Below are positions 16,946 through 24,942 of a DNA stretch of 64,000 bases, piece by piece (the stretch's first letter is position 1; the number at the start of each line of letters is the position of its first letter). This DNA is from Pseudomonadota bacterium (GTDB lineage: Bacteria > Pseudomonadota > Alphaproteobacteria > SHVZ01): NCBI GenBank assembly GCA_016195085.1, contig JACQAG010000026.1:1-64000 (forward strand). Reading direction: 5' to 3'. Both the position numbers and the translations under genes were made by a program. Below the pieces are notes generated by a model, which did not search any database, had not been told where the DNA came from, and worked only from the letters and a program-made list of their open reading frames with translations.

Positions 16946-18226
16946 TTGACCCAGCACCTTGACCCTGAGCGCCTCTACGTCCACCACGTCGGAGGGCGGC
17001 TGTCCAACATCGACGGCCAAGGCTTTCCCTTGCCCCTCGCCAAGCCGTTCTTGCCCGACGTCGACGTCTATCTTTACGAGGCCGATGCCAATTGCATCGA
17101 GCAGATCTACAACGTCAATCAACATCTGCCGGTAAAGCTCGAAGTCATCAACGGCGCGGTTGCCGCCGCCAGCGGCCGAACGAAGTTTCACCTTTGCCAC
17201 GATCGCTACGGCAGCTCCTTGATACCGCTGAATCCGCGCTATCGCACCTTATATTCCCTTGCCAACGCCTATGGCGACTTTACCTGCTGGGACTCCGGAC
17301 GAACGGTGGAGGAGATCGAAATCGATGCCGTCAGCATCGATGATCTCCGCCGTCGCCGCGGCTTTCTCGTAGACTTTCTCTCGACCGACGCCGAAGGCGC
17401 CGATTTCGATCTGCTTCAGGGAGCGCGCGAGACGCTGAAGGAGCACAGCATCGGCTTCTACTGCGAGGCACAGCTCATCGAGTACCGCAAGCCATCGCGG
17501 CATTTCGGGCACATCATCGATTTTGCCGACTCGATCGGCTATCGGCTGGTCCGTTACGACAACCACGGTGATCTTTTCTACTATCGCGGCCCGATCGGCG
17601 CGCGGGGCCAGGGTTCGAACATCTTCGGCGACGCGCTCTTTCTCAAGGAGATCGATGACGTCCTCGGCCGTCCGGAGCCCGGACGCCAGCTGAGGAAGCT
17701 CGCCTTCGTCGCCTTCTGCTTCGGGCAAGTGGAATATGCGATGGAAAGCCTGAAAGCGCTCGCGGGTCTTCCGGGCGAAGCGACCGTCCCTTCCGATCTG
17801 GTCTACAGAACGTTTCTCGACCGTGCGGCCGAAACCCACCGGTCGATGCCGGCGCTCTACCCGCCTCGCTATGTCGATTGCTACTCGGTCGCCGATGCGA
17901 AGGCCTTCAACGCCCCTGATGTCACCGCGCCATTGCCGCCGCATTCCGTTCATGCGGTGCGGGAGCGGTATTTCAGCTACACCGACAGAGCAGGCTTCCT
18001 TGCGGCGGTGCAGGCCCTTTCCGGCGCCGTCCATACGAGCTTCGAGCAGCTGCTTCTGGACCATGAAATGGCGCCGCTCGCGCGGCTAGTCCGCGAACGG
18101 CGGATAGCCGCACTCGGCAGGACCTTGCGTACTCTCGGCTACGCGAAAGACGTCGGCGGGCAGCTGCACCTCGATGTCGATGCGCTGCAGGCGAGCCTCG
18201 GGGAGTTCATAGGCAAAGCCACCTAG
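16946..18226 (+). CDS. FkbM-like SAM-dependent methyltransferase
   Basis: This 426-residue protein starts at a TTG preceded by CGGAGG at 16935-16940, a strong and well-placed ribosome binding site. The core YLYEADANC, FLSTDAEGADFDLLQGA and IGFYCEAQLIE segments match the FkbM fold, in which the DxExxDxxxLxG motif follows the SAM site. FkbM proteins usually O-methylate sugars or polyketides. The C-terminal ~190 residues form an additional helical region without a recognised domain. It follows the epimerase at short distance and precedes the TIGR04372 gene, so the three probably form one unit. Confidence 0.8.
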   Translation: MTQHLDPERLYVHHVGGRLSNIDGQGFPLPLAKPFLPDVDVYLYEADANCIEQIYNVNQHLPVKLEVINGAVAAASGRTKFHLCHDRYGSSLIPLNPRYRTLYSLANAYGDFTCWDSGRTVEEIEIDAVSIDDLRRRRGFLVDFLSTDAEGADFDLLQGARETLKEHSIGFYCEAQLIEYRKPSRHFGHIIDFADSIGYRLVRYDNHGDLFYYRGPIGARGQGSNIFGDALFLKEIDDVLGRPEPGRQLRKLAFVAFCFGQVEYAMESLKALAGLPGEATVPSDLVYRTFLDRAAETHRSMPALYPPRYVDCYSVADAKAFNAPDVTAPLPPHSVHAVRERYFSYTDRAGFLAAVQALSGAVHTSFEQLLLDHEMAPLARLVRERRIAALGRTLRTLGYAKDVGGQLHLDVDALQASLGEFIGKAT

Positions 18227-18269
18227 GGCGCCGATCGGAGCTTTTTATCGCGATGAAAAGCACGCGCCA

Positions 18270-19976
18270 TTGATCTCGATATCGGACAATGCCGTCGCAT
18301 CGAGTTCGGCCGACCGGTCCACGGCCGTTGCCGACGATCTGTTGCGCCGGGGAGAGCGACAAAAGGCGTTCCTCGCCTACCGTGACGTTCTGGCGGTGCA
18401 TCCGGACCATCCCCAGGCGCTGCTGGGAACGGCGCTGATCCTCAGCCTCTCCGGAAATCATCGGCAATCCTACAGGTTTACCCGCGCGGCCTTGGCCTCG
18501 GCGCCCGACATGCCAGGTGCCTGGCATCTGCTTTCGACGCTCGGGGTGGCGATGATTGACCCGCGTGCCGTTGCGCAGGCGGCTTGGCGCGCGGTAGCGA
18601 TCGATTCAAATTTCGCCGCTGGCCATATCAACCTGGGAAAGGCGCTGATCGCGCTCTACGAGACCAACCCCGACCTGCCGGGCGTCTTTGCTTTGCACGA
18701 GAAGGGCTTGGCCGCCTTGGACCGCGCGCTTCGGCTCGACCCGGATTGTCTCGGCTATTCCTATATGGCCGCGTTGCACGCGGCGGCAGGGAATCCCGAG
18801 ACCACACGGACGCTCTATGATGAGCACTTTCGGCGGACCGGTCTCCTCACCGAAACCGTGGTGCCCGGTGGTTTTCGCATCATCCCCCGGGAAGTAACCC
18901 GCGCCATCGGCAACCTCGCACTCATCGATTTCTACATCAAGATGCTTCTGCTCGGCTGGCGGCCGCCGCACACCGTAAAGGCGATCGCACCGCCGGGGAA
19001 GGTCGCCAACATGCATTACCTTCGTTGCTGGCGACGCTACCTGATCGTGATCGACGACCCCAAGGAAATCGCCGAAGTCGAGCCGCATTATCGCCGTGGC
19101 GATTGTGGCATAGGCGGTTTGGTCGTGCAGGGGAGGACGCGGCTGTTTCCCGAGGCTGCGGCAGCGGCGCAGGTCCAATGGGAGGCGGAGCGGCGTCCGC
19201 CGCTGCTCGATCTCGATGAGGAGGACGCGGTTCGTGGCGAGGCGGTGCTGCGGGAGATGGGTCTTGGCGCGAACGACTGGTTTGTCGGCCTGCATGTGCG
19301 CGAATCGGGCTTTCATCGCGATATCGGGCGCAATAGCCCGATGGTGTATCGCAATGCTTCCATCGATCGGTTCGGCCCCGCCATCGAGGCGATCGCAAAG
19401 CGCGGCGGCTGGGTGATCCGGATGGGCGATCCCAGCATGACGCCGCTCGGATCGCACGAGCGAGTGATCGACTACGCGGTCGGTCCCCGCAAGAGCGAAT
19501 GGATGGATGTGTTCCTATGCGCCCGCGGCCGCTTCTTCCTTGGGAGTGCCTCTGGCATGCACATGGTCCCGGCCACCTTCGGCGTGCCATGCGCCATCGC
19601 CAATGCGGCTCCCATGGGCTCGAGACCCGTTTTCGCGGCCGACATTTTCATTCCAAAACTGTATTGGTCAAAGCTCGAAGGTCGCTATCTCGGCTTCGTG
19701 GAGAGCACGGCGCCGCCGCTCGGGCATGCGGCTCATGCCGGATTGTTCGAAACGCGCGGGGTGGAGCTCGTGGAGAACACGCCGGAAGAAATCGAGGGTT
19801 TGGTTGCCGAGATGCTGGATCGCTTGGACGGGAGCGCCGGCTACAGTGCAGAGGATGAAATGCTGCAGGCGCGGTTCCGCGCGGAAACCGCCCCCTTTAG
19901 CGCCTGGGGCACCAACAGCCGGATCGGCCGGGATTTTCTGCGGTTTCATGCCGCGCTGCTGGAATCCCGACAATAG
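18270..19976 (+). CDS. TPR-containing TIGR04372-type glycosyltransferase
   Basis: The 568-residue protein has an N-terminal TPR region (DDLLRRGERQKAFLAYRDVL near residue 23) and a C-terminal TIGR04372 domain from ~220. Signatures are WFVGLHVRESGFH, RGGWVIRMGDPSMTPL, FFLGSASGMHMVPATFGVPC and GTNSRIGRDFLRFH. It is closest to the protein at 30720-32450, sharing ADIF(I/V)PKLYWSK and ESTAPPLGH. The start is a TTG with no strong ribosome binding site, so the N-terminus is uncertain by some tens of residues. It follows the FkbM gene by 43 bp. Confidence 0.83.
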   Translation: MISISDNAVASSSADRSTAVADDLLRRGERQKAFLAYRDVLAVHPDHPQALLGTALILSLSGNHRQSYRFTRAALASAPDMPGAWHLLSTLGVAMIDPRAVAQAAWRAVAIDSNFAAGHINLGKALIALYETNPDLPGVFALHEKGLAALDRALRLDPDCLGYSYMAALHAAAGNPETTRTLYDEHFRRTGLLTETVVPGGFRIIPREVTRAIGNLALIDFYIKMLLLGWRPPHTVKAIAPPGKVANMHYLRCWRRYLIVIDDPKEIAEVEPHYRRGDCGIGGLVVQGRTRLFPEAAAAAQVQWEAERRPPLLDLDEEDAVRGEAVLREMGLGANDWFVGLHVRESGFHRDIGRNSPMVYRNASIDRFGPAIEAIAKRGGWVIRMGDPSMTPLGSHERVIDYAVGPRKSEWMDVFLCARGRFFLGSASGMHMVPATFGVPCAIANAAPMGSRPVFAADIFIPKLYWSKLEGRYLGFVESTAPPLGHAAHAGLFETRGVELVENTPEEIEGLVAEMLDRLDGSAGYSAEDEMLQARFRAETAPFSAWGTNSRIGRDFLRFHAALLESRQ

Positions 19977-20197
19977 CTCGATGCACGGCTTCGTCGCCGC
20001 GTCTGCCGGCTTGCGGGCATGGGGGAGTTCTGAAATGTCATAACCAGGAAATTTCCACTGATAGCATAATAATTCAGTAGAAACGTTTTGAATTCGTGAC
20101 CATTATATTGAAGTAATTAGAGTCGATAACGAGAATAGTCCTGAATCAGGCGTTGCAAGGATTGCATCGCAGGCCCGGTGCTTGTTGCAATTTCTAA
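19977..20197. other. AT-rich intergenic stretch
   Basis: About 220 bp with no gene. Bases ~20041-20160 are strikingly AT-rich (by eye about one third GC) inside DNA that is otherwise about two thirds GC. The stretch leads directly into the epimerase remnant at 20198. It may hold the promoter for the phosphoramidate cassette, or mark an old recombination boundary. Confidence 0.5.
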
Positions 20198-20431
20198 ATG
20201 GAGATCGCCTTGGATGTTATAGGCGTAGAGCATTTCCGGTCATGGACCGACGATCGTCGCTCCTGTCACATCTCAACCGAAGAGATCCGTCGCAAGCCGG
20301 TTGTCGCGCCGGCGCGCACCGCCGCTGCGACCGGGGATTTGGCAGATCCATGGCGGCGCCCAGCTCCTGACTTGTGACACCATCCCCGCGGCGTCGCCAT
20401 CAAGATGATGAAGTGGTTCCTTCTCCGGTGA
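20198..20431 (+). pseudogene. Remnant of a nucleotide-sugar epimerase C-terminus
   Basis: From the ATG at 20198 the frame reads MEIALDVIGVEHFRSWTDDR and then RSCHISTEEIRR. This matches VEVRVTPSDDHRSYHIS and SEKIRRE in the intact epimerase at 15910-16911. After an in-frame TGA at 20375-20377 the same frame continues GVAIKMMK at ~20390-20416, matching the intact protein's RYVNIKMMK near its end, and stops at 20431. The distance between the two matching blocks is also conserved. The N-terminal Rossmann half is missing. This is a decayed fragment of a second SDR gene, not a functional gene. Confidence 0.78.
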
Positions 20432-20526
20432 TTCGCATCGAGCGCGGGCTTCGCGTCGCCGTCGAACCGAAATGGTGTTACACCTGAGCAACGCGTTGAT
20501 CGAACGACCCCGATGTGAATTGCGTC

Positions 20527-21069
20527 ATGGAAGAGAGTCGCAATGCGGCTGGGATGGTCTTCTGGATTACCGGCCTTTCCGGCGTCGGCAAGACCACCGT
20601 GGCGGCACGCCTCGTCGCTCGGTTGACGCCCATGGGGGTAAAGCCATTGCTGCTCGATGGCGACGTGCTGCGGGAGATCTTCGGCGGCGGCATCGGTCAC
20701 GGCGCCGAAGAGCGCCGTCGACTCGCCTTCTGCTATGGACGCCTCTGCCGGGAGCTGGCGCGCCAAGGCGCCACGGTGGTCTGCGCCACGATCTCCATGT
20801 TCGAGGCCGTGCGCGCATGGAACCGCACGAATATTCCCCGCTATACGGAAATCTACCTGCGCGCGAGCCTGGCCGAGCTGGCGGCTCAGGATGAAAAGGG
20901 TTTGTACCGACGCGCGCTTGCCGGCGAGCTTCGCGACGTGGTCGGCGTCGACATCGAGGCAGAAGAGCCTCGGGCCGCTGATTTCGTGTTCGACCGATCC
21001 GAAGGGCTGGCGCCCGATGAGATCGCCCGCCGCATTTTGGAGCAGACGGATATCCCGGTGACGGCATGA
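20527..21069 (+). CDS. APS-kinase-like kinase, probable cytidine diphosphoramidate kinase (Cj1415-like)
   Basis: The protein of 180 residues has a P-loop GLSGVGKTT (16-24) and LLLDGDVLREIF, the LDGDxxR site of adenylylsulfate (APS) kinases. ATISMFEAVRAWNR and YTEIYLRASLAEL are the usual later motifs. Taken alone this would be CysC, which phosphorylates APS. Its neighbours match the C. jejuni enzymes for cytidine diphosphoramidate, where the CysC homolog Cj1415 phosphorylates the 3'-OH of CDP-phosphoramidate. No ATP sulfurylase is present here. ATG 20527 is used; GTG 20515 is an alternative. Its stop overlaps the ATG at 21066. Confidence 0.82.
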   Translation: MEESRNAAGMVFWITGLSGVGKTTVAARLVARLTPMGVKPLLLDGDVLREIFGGGIGHGAEERRRLAFCYGRLCRELARQGATVVCATISMFEAVRAWNRTNIPRYTEIYLRASLAELAAQDEKGLYRRALAGELRDVVGVDIEAEEPRAADFVFDRSEGLAPDEIARRILEQTDIPVTA

Positions 21070-21245
21070 AGACCGACTGGGACGACACGGAGCTCACCCG
21101 GCACTATGCCAGCCGGCCTGACTATGCGCCGGGAGCGGTCGACACGCTCCTTGGCCGTTCCGGGATCGAGGCGTGGCGATCCCACGCAATTCTGGCGCGC
21201 CAGGCAACTGTCACACGAGGACGGATTGCGCCGCGTCGCCGCTAG
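21066..21245 (+). pseudogene. Truncated SAM-methyltransferase (N-terminus only)
   Basis: An ATG at 21066, overlapping the kinase stop by four bases, opens a 59-residue frame starting KTDWDDTELTRHYASRPDYA and then PGAVDTLLGRSG. That is the typical N-terminus of small class I methyltransferases found in glycan and O-methyl phosphoramidate loci. The SAM-binding core never follows: after about 35 residues the sequence loses similarity and stops at 21245, inside the next gene. The coupled start shows a full gene once stood here and that an internal deletion joined its 5' end to the glutamine-kinase gene. In C. jejuni, methyltransferases Cj1419 and Cj1420 sit beside the corresponding genes. Confidence 0.68.
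21217..21228 (+). promoter_or_regulatory. Ribosome binding site and TTG start of the glutamine-kinase-like gene
   Basis: GAGG at 21217-21220 is followed after five bases by TTG at 21226-21228. In-frame positions upstream are only open because they read through the methyltransferase remnant in another frame, and they encode nothing family-like. This site therefore decides the start of the 782-residue protein. Confidence 0.65.
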
Positions 21246-23574
21246 GCACAATCCGCAAGTTCGTCTCGGCACCAAGGCTGAGACCTTGGAGCGGCTTGCG
21301 CCGGTGGTCCGCTCCGCCCGAGTCTTGCCGCTCCGCCGGTTCACCGTCGCCGAATGGCAGGAGGATGCCGCCGTCGTGCTGGCGGCGCTCGCCTCCGAAC
21401 CCTGGGGCAAGGGGCGGCGCATCGTGCGCAGCAGCGCCCGAGCGGAGGACACGACCCTGTCCTCGGAAGCCGGTCGCTATCTTTCGGTTGACGACGTCGC
21501 CGACGAGGCCGGGCTCGCCGATGCGATCCGACGCGTGATCGCCTCCTATGGCGAGGCGCAGCCGGAAGACCAGGTCCTGGTGCAGCCCATGCTCGCCGGC
21601 GTCGGCGTGAGCGGCGTCGCCTTCAGCCGCGATCCCAACACCGGCAGCCCATATTTCGTCATCAATTATGACGATCGCGGCGACACCACGGCGGTAACCG
21701 GCGGTCGGGCGGACCGGCTGCAAACCTTCGTCTACTGGAAGCATGGCGGGGGTCGATGCCCGCCGGCCTTGGACGCGATCGTGGCCTTGCTGAGGGAGCT
21801 CGAAGGTCTGCTCGGCTCGGACTCCCTCGATGTCGAGTTCGCCTTCGACGAAGCCGGTCTCGTGCTGCTGCAGGCGCGTCCGCTGGTGGCGGGTCAACGG
21901 CCGGCGATCAAGCTCGAGACCCAGAAGCGCGCCGTTCGCGCCATCGCCGAGCGTGTGGAGATGGGCATCCGCCCGCACCCCTATCTCTCCGGCGAGCGCA
22001 GCCTTTACGGCGTGATGCCGGATTGGAATCCGGCGGAGATCATCGGCTTGCGGCCGCGGCCGCTGGCGCTCTCGCTCTACCGCGACCTGGTGACCGACTC
22101 GATCTGGGCCTATCAGCGCGACAACTATGGCTATCGCAACCTCCGCAGCTTCCCCTTGATGGTGCATTTCGAGGGGCTTCCCTACATCGATGTCCGTGTC
22201 AGCATGAACTCCTTCGTGCCGCGGGATCTCGACGAGGAGATCGCCGGCCGGCTGGTGAACTACTATTTGGACCGCCTTGCCAACGCGCCGGCGCTGCACG
22301 ACAAGGTCGAGTTCGAGATCGTCTTCTCCTGCTACACCTTCGATCTTCCGAGCCGTCTCGAGCAGCTTCGAGACCATGGCTTTTCCGCCGACGACCGCAC
22401 GGCCATTGCCGACAGCCTCAAGCGTCTGACCGAGCGGATCATCCATCGCGACAAGGGGCTGTGGGTGCAGGACAGCCGTAAGGTGCGCGTGCTCGAGGAG
22501 CGCCGACGGCGCATCCTGGAGGCCGATCTCGACACGGTCTCGCGCATTTATTGGCTGCTCGAGGACTGCAAGCGCTACGGCACCTTGCCCTTCGCCGGGT
22601 TGGCGCGGGCGGGCTTCATCGCGGTCCAGCTCCTGAATTCCCTGGTTGCCGTGGGCCAGCTGAGCCAGGCTGATCATGGCCGCTTCATGCTAGGCCTCAA
22701 GACCGTCGGCAGCCGCATGGCTGCGGATTTCCGTCGCCTGGATCGGGCGGTCTTTCTCGCTGAATACGGCCATCTCCGTCCGGGAACCTACGACATCCTT
22801 TCGCCTCGCTACGATGAAGCGCCCGAAATCTATTTCGACTGGTCTGCGCCGCGTCCGGCCACGCCTGAGGGCAGGGAACGCTTTGCCCTTTCCTTGCAGC
22901 AGATGCGGGGTATCGAGCGCTTCATCGCCGAGCTCGGCATCGATGCCAGCGTCATCGGCCTCTTCGATTTCCTGGAGACCGCGATCGAGGAGCGCGAATA
23001 TGCCAAGTTTGTCTTTTCGCGCAGCCTCAGCGACGCGCTCGTCCTGATGCGCCGGCTTGGCGAGGCTCATGGCTATTCGGCCGACGAGATGTCCTATGCG
23101 AACATCGGCGTTCTGCACGAGCTGATGGCCTCCAGCGCCGACACGGCCGAGCTGCTCGGCGCATCGATCGAGCGCGGGCGTGAGCGCTATGCGATGACAC
23201 GGAGCCTGTGGCTGCCGCCGCTGATCGCCGGGCCCGACGACGTCTATGCCTTCCATCTGCCGGCGACGCAACCGAACTTCATCGGCCAGAAAACGGTGCA
23301 AGCACCGGTCAAGGGTTGTGGCGACCCGGAGGCGATGCGCGGCGCCATCGTCGCCATCCCGAGTGCCGATCCAGGCTATGACTGGATCTTCACCCGAGGC
23401 ATCGCCGGTTTCGTCACCGCTTATGGCGGCGTCAACTCGCACATGGCGATCCGCGCCAACGAGCTGGGCTTGCCGGCGGTCATCGGCGCCGGCGAGGCCT
23501 TGTTCCAGCGCTGGTCGGCGGCGCGGGTGCTTCTGATCGACTGCGCCAATCAGCGGGTCGAGGTGCTGGGCTGA
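21226..23574 (+). CDS. PEP-synthase-like dikinase-fold enzyme, probable L-glutamine kinase (Cj1418-like)
   Basis: The 782-residue protein begins with an ATP-grasp PPDK_N-type domain (LGTKAETLERL near residue 16, IVRSSARAEDTTLSSEAG, LEVEFAF-type ligands). It ends with a swivelling phosphohistidine domain: YGGVNSHMAIRANELGLPA, His739 being the expected phosphorylated residue. There is no C-terminal PEP-binding barrel, so it is not PEP synthase or PPDK, in which the histidine lies mid-protein. This architecture matches Cj1418, which uses ATP to phosphorylate the amide nitrogen of L-glutamine, giving AMP and phosphate. Rifampin phosphotransferase has a similar layout but makes no sense with these neighbours. 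The hydrolase starts 8 bp after its stop. Confidence 0.85.
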   Translation: MRRVAARHNPQVRLGTKAETLERLAPVVRSARVLPLRRFTVAEWQEDAAVVLAALASEPWGKGRRIVRSSARAEDTTLSSEAGRYLSVDDVADEAGLADAIRRVIASYGEAQPEDQVLVQPMLAGVGVSGVAFSRDPNTGSPYFVINYDDRGDTTAVTGGRADRLQTFVYWKHGGGRCPPALDAIVALLRELEGLLGSDSLDVEFAFDEAGLVLLQARPLVAGQRPAIKLETQKRAVRAIAERVEMGIRPHPYLSGERSLYGVMPDWNPAEIIGLRPRPLALSLYRDLVTDSIWAYQRDNYGYRNLRSFPLMVHFEGLPYIDVRVSMNSFVPRDLDEEIAGRLVNYYLDRLANAPALHDKVEFEIVFSCYTFDLPSRLEQLRDHGFSADDRTAIADSLKRLTERIIHRDKGLWVQDSRKVRVLEERRRRILEADLDTVSRIYWLLEDCKRYGTLPFAGLARAGFIAVQLLNSLVAVGQLSQADHGRFMLGLKTVGSRMAADFRRLDRAVFLAEYGHLRPGTYDILSPRYDEAPEIYFDWSAPRPATPEGRERFALSLQQMRGIERFIAELGIDASVIGLFDFLETAIEEREYAKFVFSRSLSDALVLMRRLGEAHGYSADEMSYANIGVLHELMASSADTAELLGASIERGRERYAMTRSLWLPPLIAGPDDVYAFHLPATQPNFIGQKTVQAPVKGCGDPEAMRGAIVAIPSADPGYDWIFTRGIAGFVTAYGGVNSHMAIRANELGLPAVIGAGEALFQRWSAARVLLIDCANQRVEVLG

Positions 23575-23581
23575 GCGGCCT

Positions 23582-24187
23582 ATGCGCCCGGTCGCGATAA
23601 GCCAACGGGTCGACATCGTTCCGCGCCGAGGCGAGCGCCGCGACGCGTTGGATCAGCGGTGGGTCCGCCTGCTCGCGGCCTGCGGCTTGCTGGCCGTGCC
23701 GATGCCCAACGAGCCCGATCTGGCGGCAGAGCTGTTCCAAGACATGGAGGCGGCGGGGCTCGTGCTGACGGGTGGCAATGATCTCGTGCGCTATGGCGGC
23801 GACGCCCCCGAGCGCGACCGGACCGAGCAGCTGTTGCTCCGACTTGCCCGCAAACGAGCGCTGCCGATACTGGGCGTCTGTCGCGGCATGCAGGTGATCC
23901 AAGATTGTTTCGGCGTGACGCTCAAACCTGTCTCTGGGCATGTCGCGACGCGGCATGCAGTCGACGGGGCTGGGCTCAGTGGCGTCGTCAACAGCTACCA
24001 CGGCTACGGAGCCAGCGAGACCTCAGCGGAGCTCGGAATCTTGGCCCGTGCCGCCGATGGGGTGGTCGAAGCGATCGGCCACCGGGCCGAGCCGATTCTG
24101 GCTCAGATGTGGCACCCAGAACGGGAGACACCGTTCGATCCCGCAGATCTCGCGCGCATCCGCGGGCATTTTGGCATTGCGCCGTGA
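23582..24187 (+). CDS. Class I glutamine amidotransferase-fold hydrolase, probable gamma-glutamyl-CDP-amidate hydrolase (Cj1417-like)
   Basis: In this 201-residue protein the nucleophile elbow is GVCRGMQ with Cys100; His178 and Glu180 in MWHPE complete the triad. LTGGNDLVRYGG is typical of the peptidase C26 (gamma-glutamyl-GABA hydrolase) branch. In the C. jejuni pathway Cj1417 of this family removes glutamate from gamma-glutamyl-CDP-amidate to release cytidine diphosphoramidate. There is no synthetase domain nearby that would need ammonia channelling. It overlaps the next gene by GTGA and follows the kinase by 7 bases, so the three are coupled. Confidence 0.85.
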   Translation: MRPVAISQRVDIVPRRGERRDALDQRWVRLLAACGLLAVPMPNEPDLAAELFQDMEAAGLVLTGGNDLVRYGGDAPERDRTEQLLLRLARKRALPILGVCRGMQVIQDCFGVTLKPVSGHVATRHAVDGAGLSGVVNSYHGYGASETSAELGILARAADGVVEAIGHRAEPILAQMWHPERETPFDPADLARIRGHFGIAP

Positions 24188-24927
24188 GGGCGGTCATCCT
24201 CGCCGCAGGGCGCGGCAGCCGAATGGGAAACTTGACCGCCGATCGGCCGAAATGCCTGGTCGAGCTCGGTGGGCGGCCACTCATCGAGTGGCAGCTGGAC
24301 GCGCTGAGGAAGGCGGGCGTCGACGAGGTGGCGATCGTGCGCGGTTATCGGGGGGAGCGATTGGCGCCCTATGGCATGCATCATTTCGACAACCCACGCT
24401 GGGCCGAGACGAACATGGTCGTCTCGCTGACGGCTGCCGAGGCGTGGCTGTCGAAAAGCGCATGCATTGTGAGCTATGCCGACATCGTTTACGGCGCCAG
24501 TACGGTGAGGGCGATCTCTGACATGTCCACGGCGCCAATCGCCATCAGCTATGATCCGGATTGGCTCTGGCTGTGGCGCCAGCGCTTCCCCGATCCCTTG
24601 AGCGACGCTGAGAGCTTCCGCATAGCGGAAGGCTGGGTGACGGATATTGGCAGACGGGTTCAGCGGCTGGATGAGATCGAAGGCCAATATATGGGGCTGC
24701 TGCGCTTCGAGCCCGCGGGTTGGCGCGCCGTGCGTGAGCATCTCGCACGACAATCGGCCGAGGCAGTCAATCGCCTTGATATGACCTCTCTGCTTCGAGC
24801 GCTCATCGAGGCGGGCGTGACCATCCGCGCCATTGCGACACCAAGCCGATGGGGCGAGGTGGACAGCGTTGGGGACCTCGAGCTCTACGAGAGATTGCTC
24901 GCGACCGGTGCCTGGAGGCCGGAGTAG
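24184..24927 (+). CDS. NTP transferase, probable CTP:phosphoglutamine cytidylyltransferase (Cj1416-like)
   Basis: The 247-residue protein begins at a GTG overlapping the hydrolase stop. RAVILAAGRGSRMGNLT and DRPKCLVELGGRPLIEWQ form the nucleotide-binding signature of LicC/GlmU-type pyrophosphorylases. IVSYADIVYG supplies the metal-binding Asp, and WGEVDSVGDLELYE the C-terminal acidic site. LicC-like enzymes make CDP-choline; Cj1416 of the same family couples CTP to L-glutamine phosphate. With the glutamine-kinase-like and hydrolase genes directly upstream the latter is favoured. No choline kinase or LicD-type transferase is adjacent, which argues against phosphocholine. Confidence 0.85.
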   Translation: MRAVILAAGRGSRMGNLTADRPKCLVELGGRPLIEWQLDALRKAGVDEVAIVRGYRGERLAPYGMHHFDNPRWAETNMVVSLTAAEAWLSKSACIVSYADIVYGASTVRAISDMSTAPIAISYDPDWLWLWRQRFPDPLSDAESFRIAEGWVTDIGRRVQRLDEIEGQYMGLLRFEPAGWRAVREHLARQSAEAVNRLDMTSLLRALIEAGVTIRAIATPSRWGEVDSVGDLELYERLLATGAWRPE

Positions 24928-24942
24928 CGTCGGACAAGGTAG

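Noticed and set aside
20527-21069. A cysteine/sulfate-assimilation APS kinase (CysC)
   Set aside because: No ATP sulfurylase or PAPS reductase is nearby, and the three coupled neighbours fit the phosphoramidate pathway, where a CysC homolog acts on CDP-phosphoramidate.
21211-22677. A 488-codon minus-strand frame across the glutamine-kinase-like gene
   Set aside because: No domain signature; the plus-strand gene has clear ATP-grasp and phosphohistidine motifs.
21226-23574. Phosphoenolpyruvate synthase or a phosphonate pathway step
   Set aside because: The phosphohistidine is at the C-terminus and there is no PEP-binding barrel; no PEP mutase or phosphonopyruvate decarboxylase occurs in the window.
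24184-24927. Phosphocholine cytidylyltransferase (LicC)
   Set aside because: Family is right but there is no adjacent choline transporter or LicD; the APH-like kinase at 8699 is 15 kb away in another operon.
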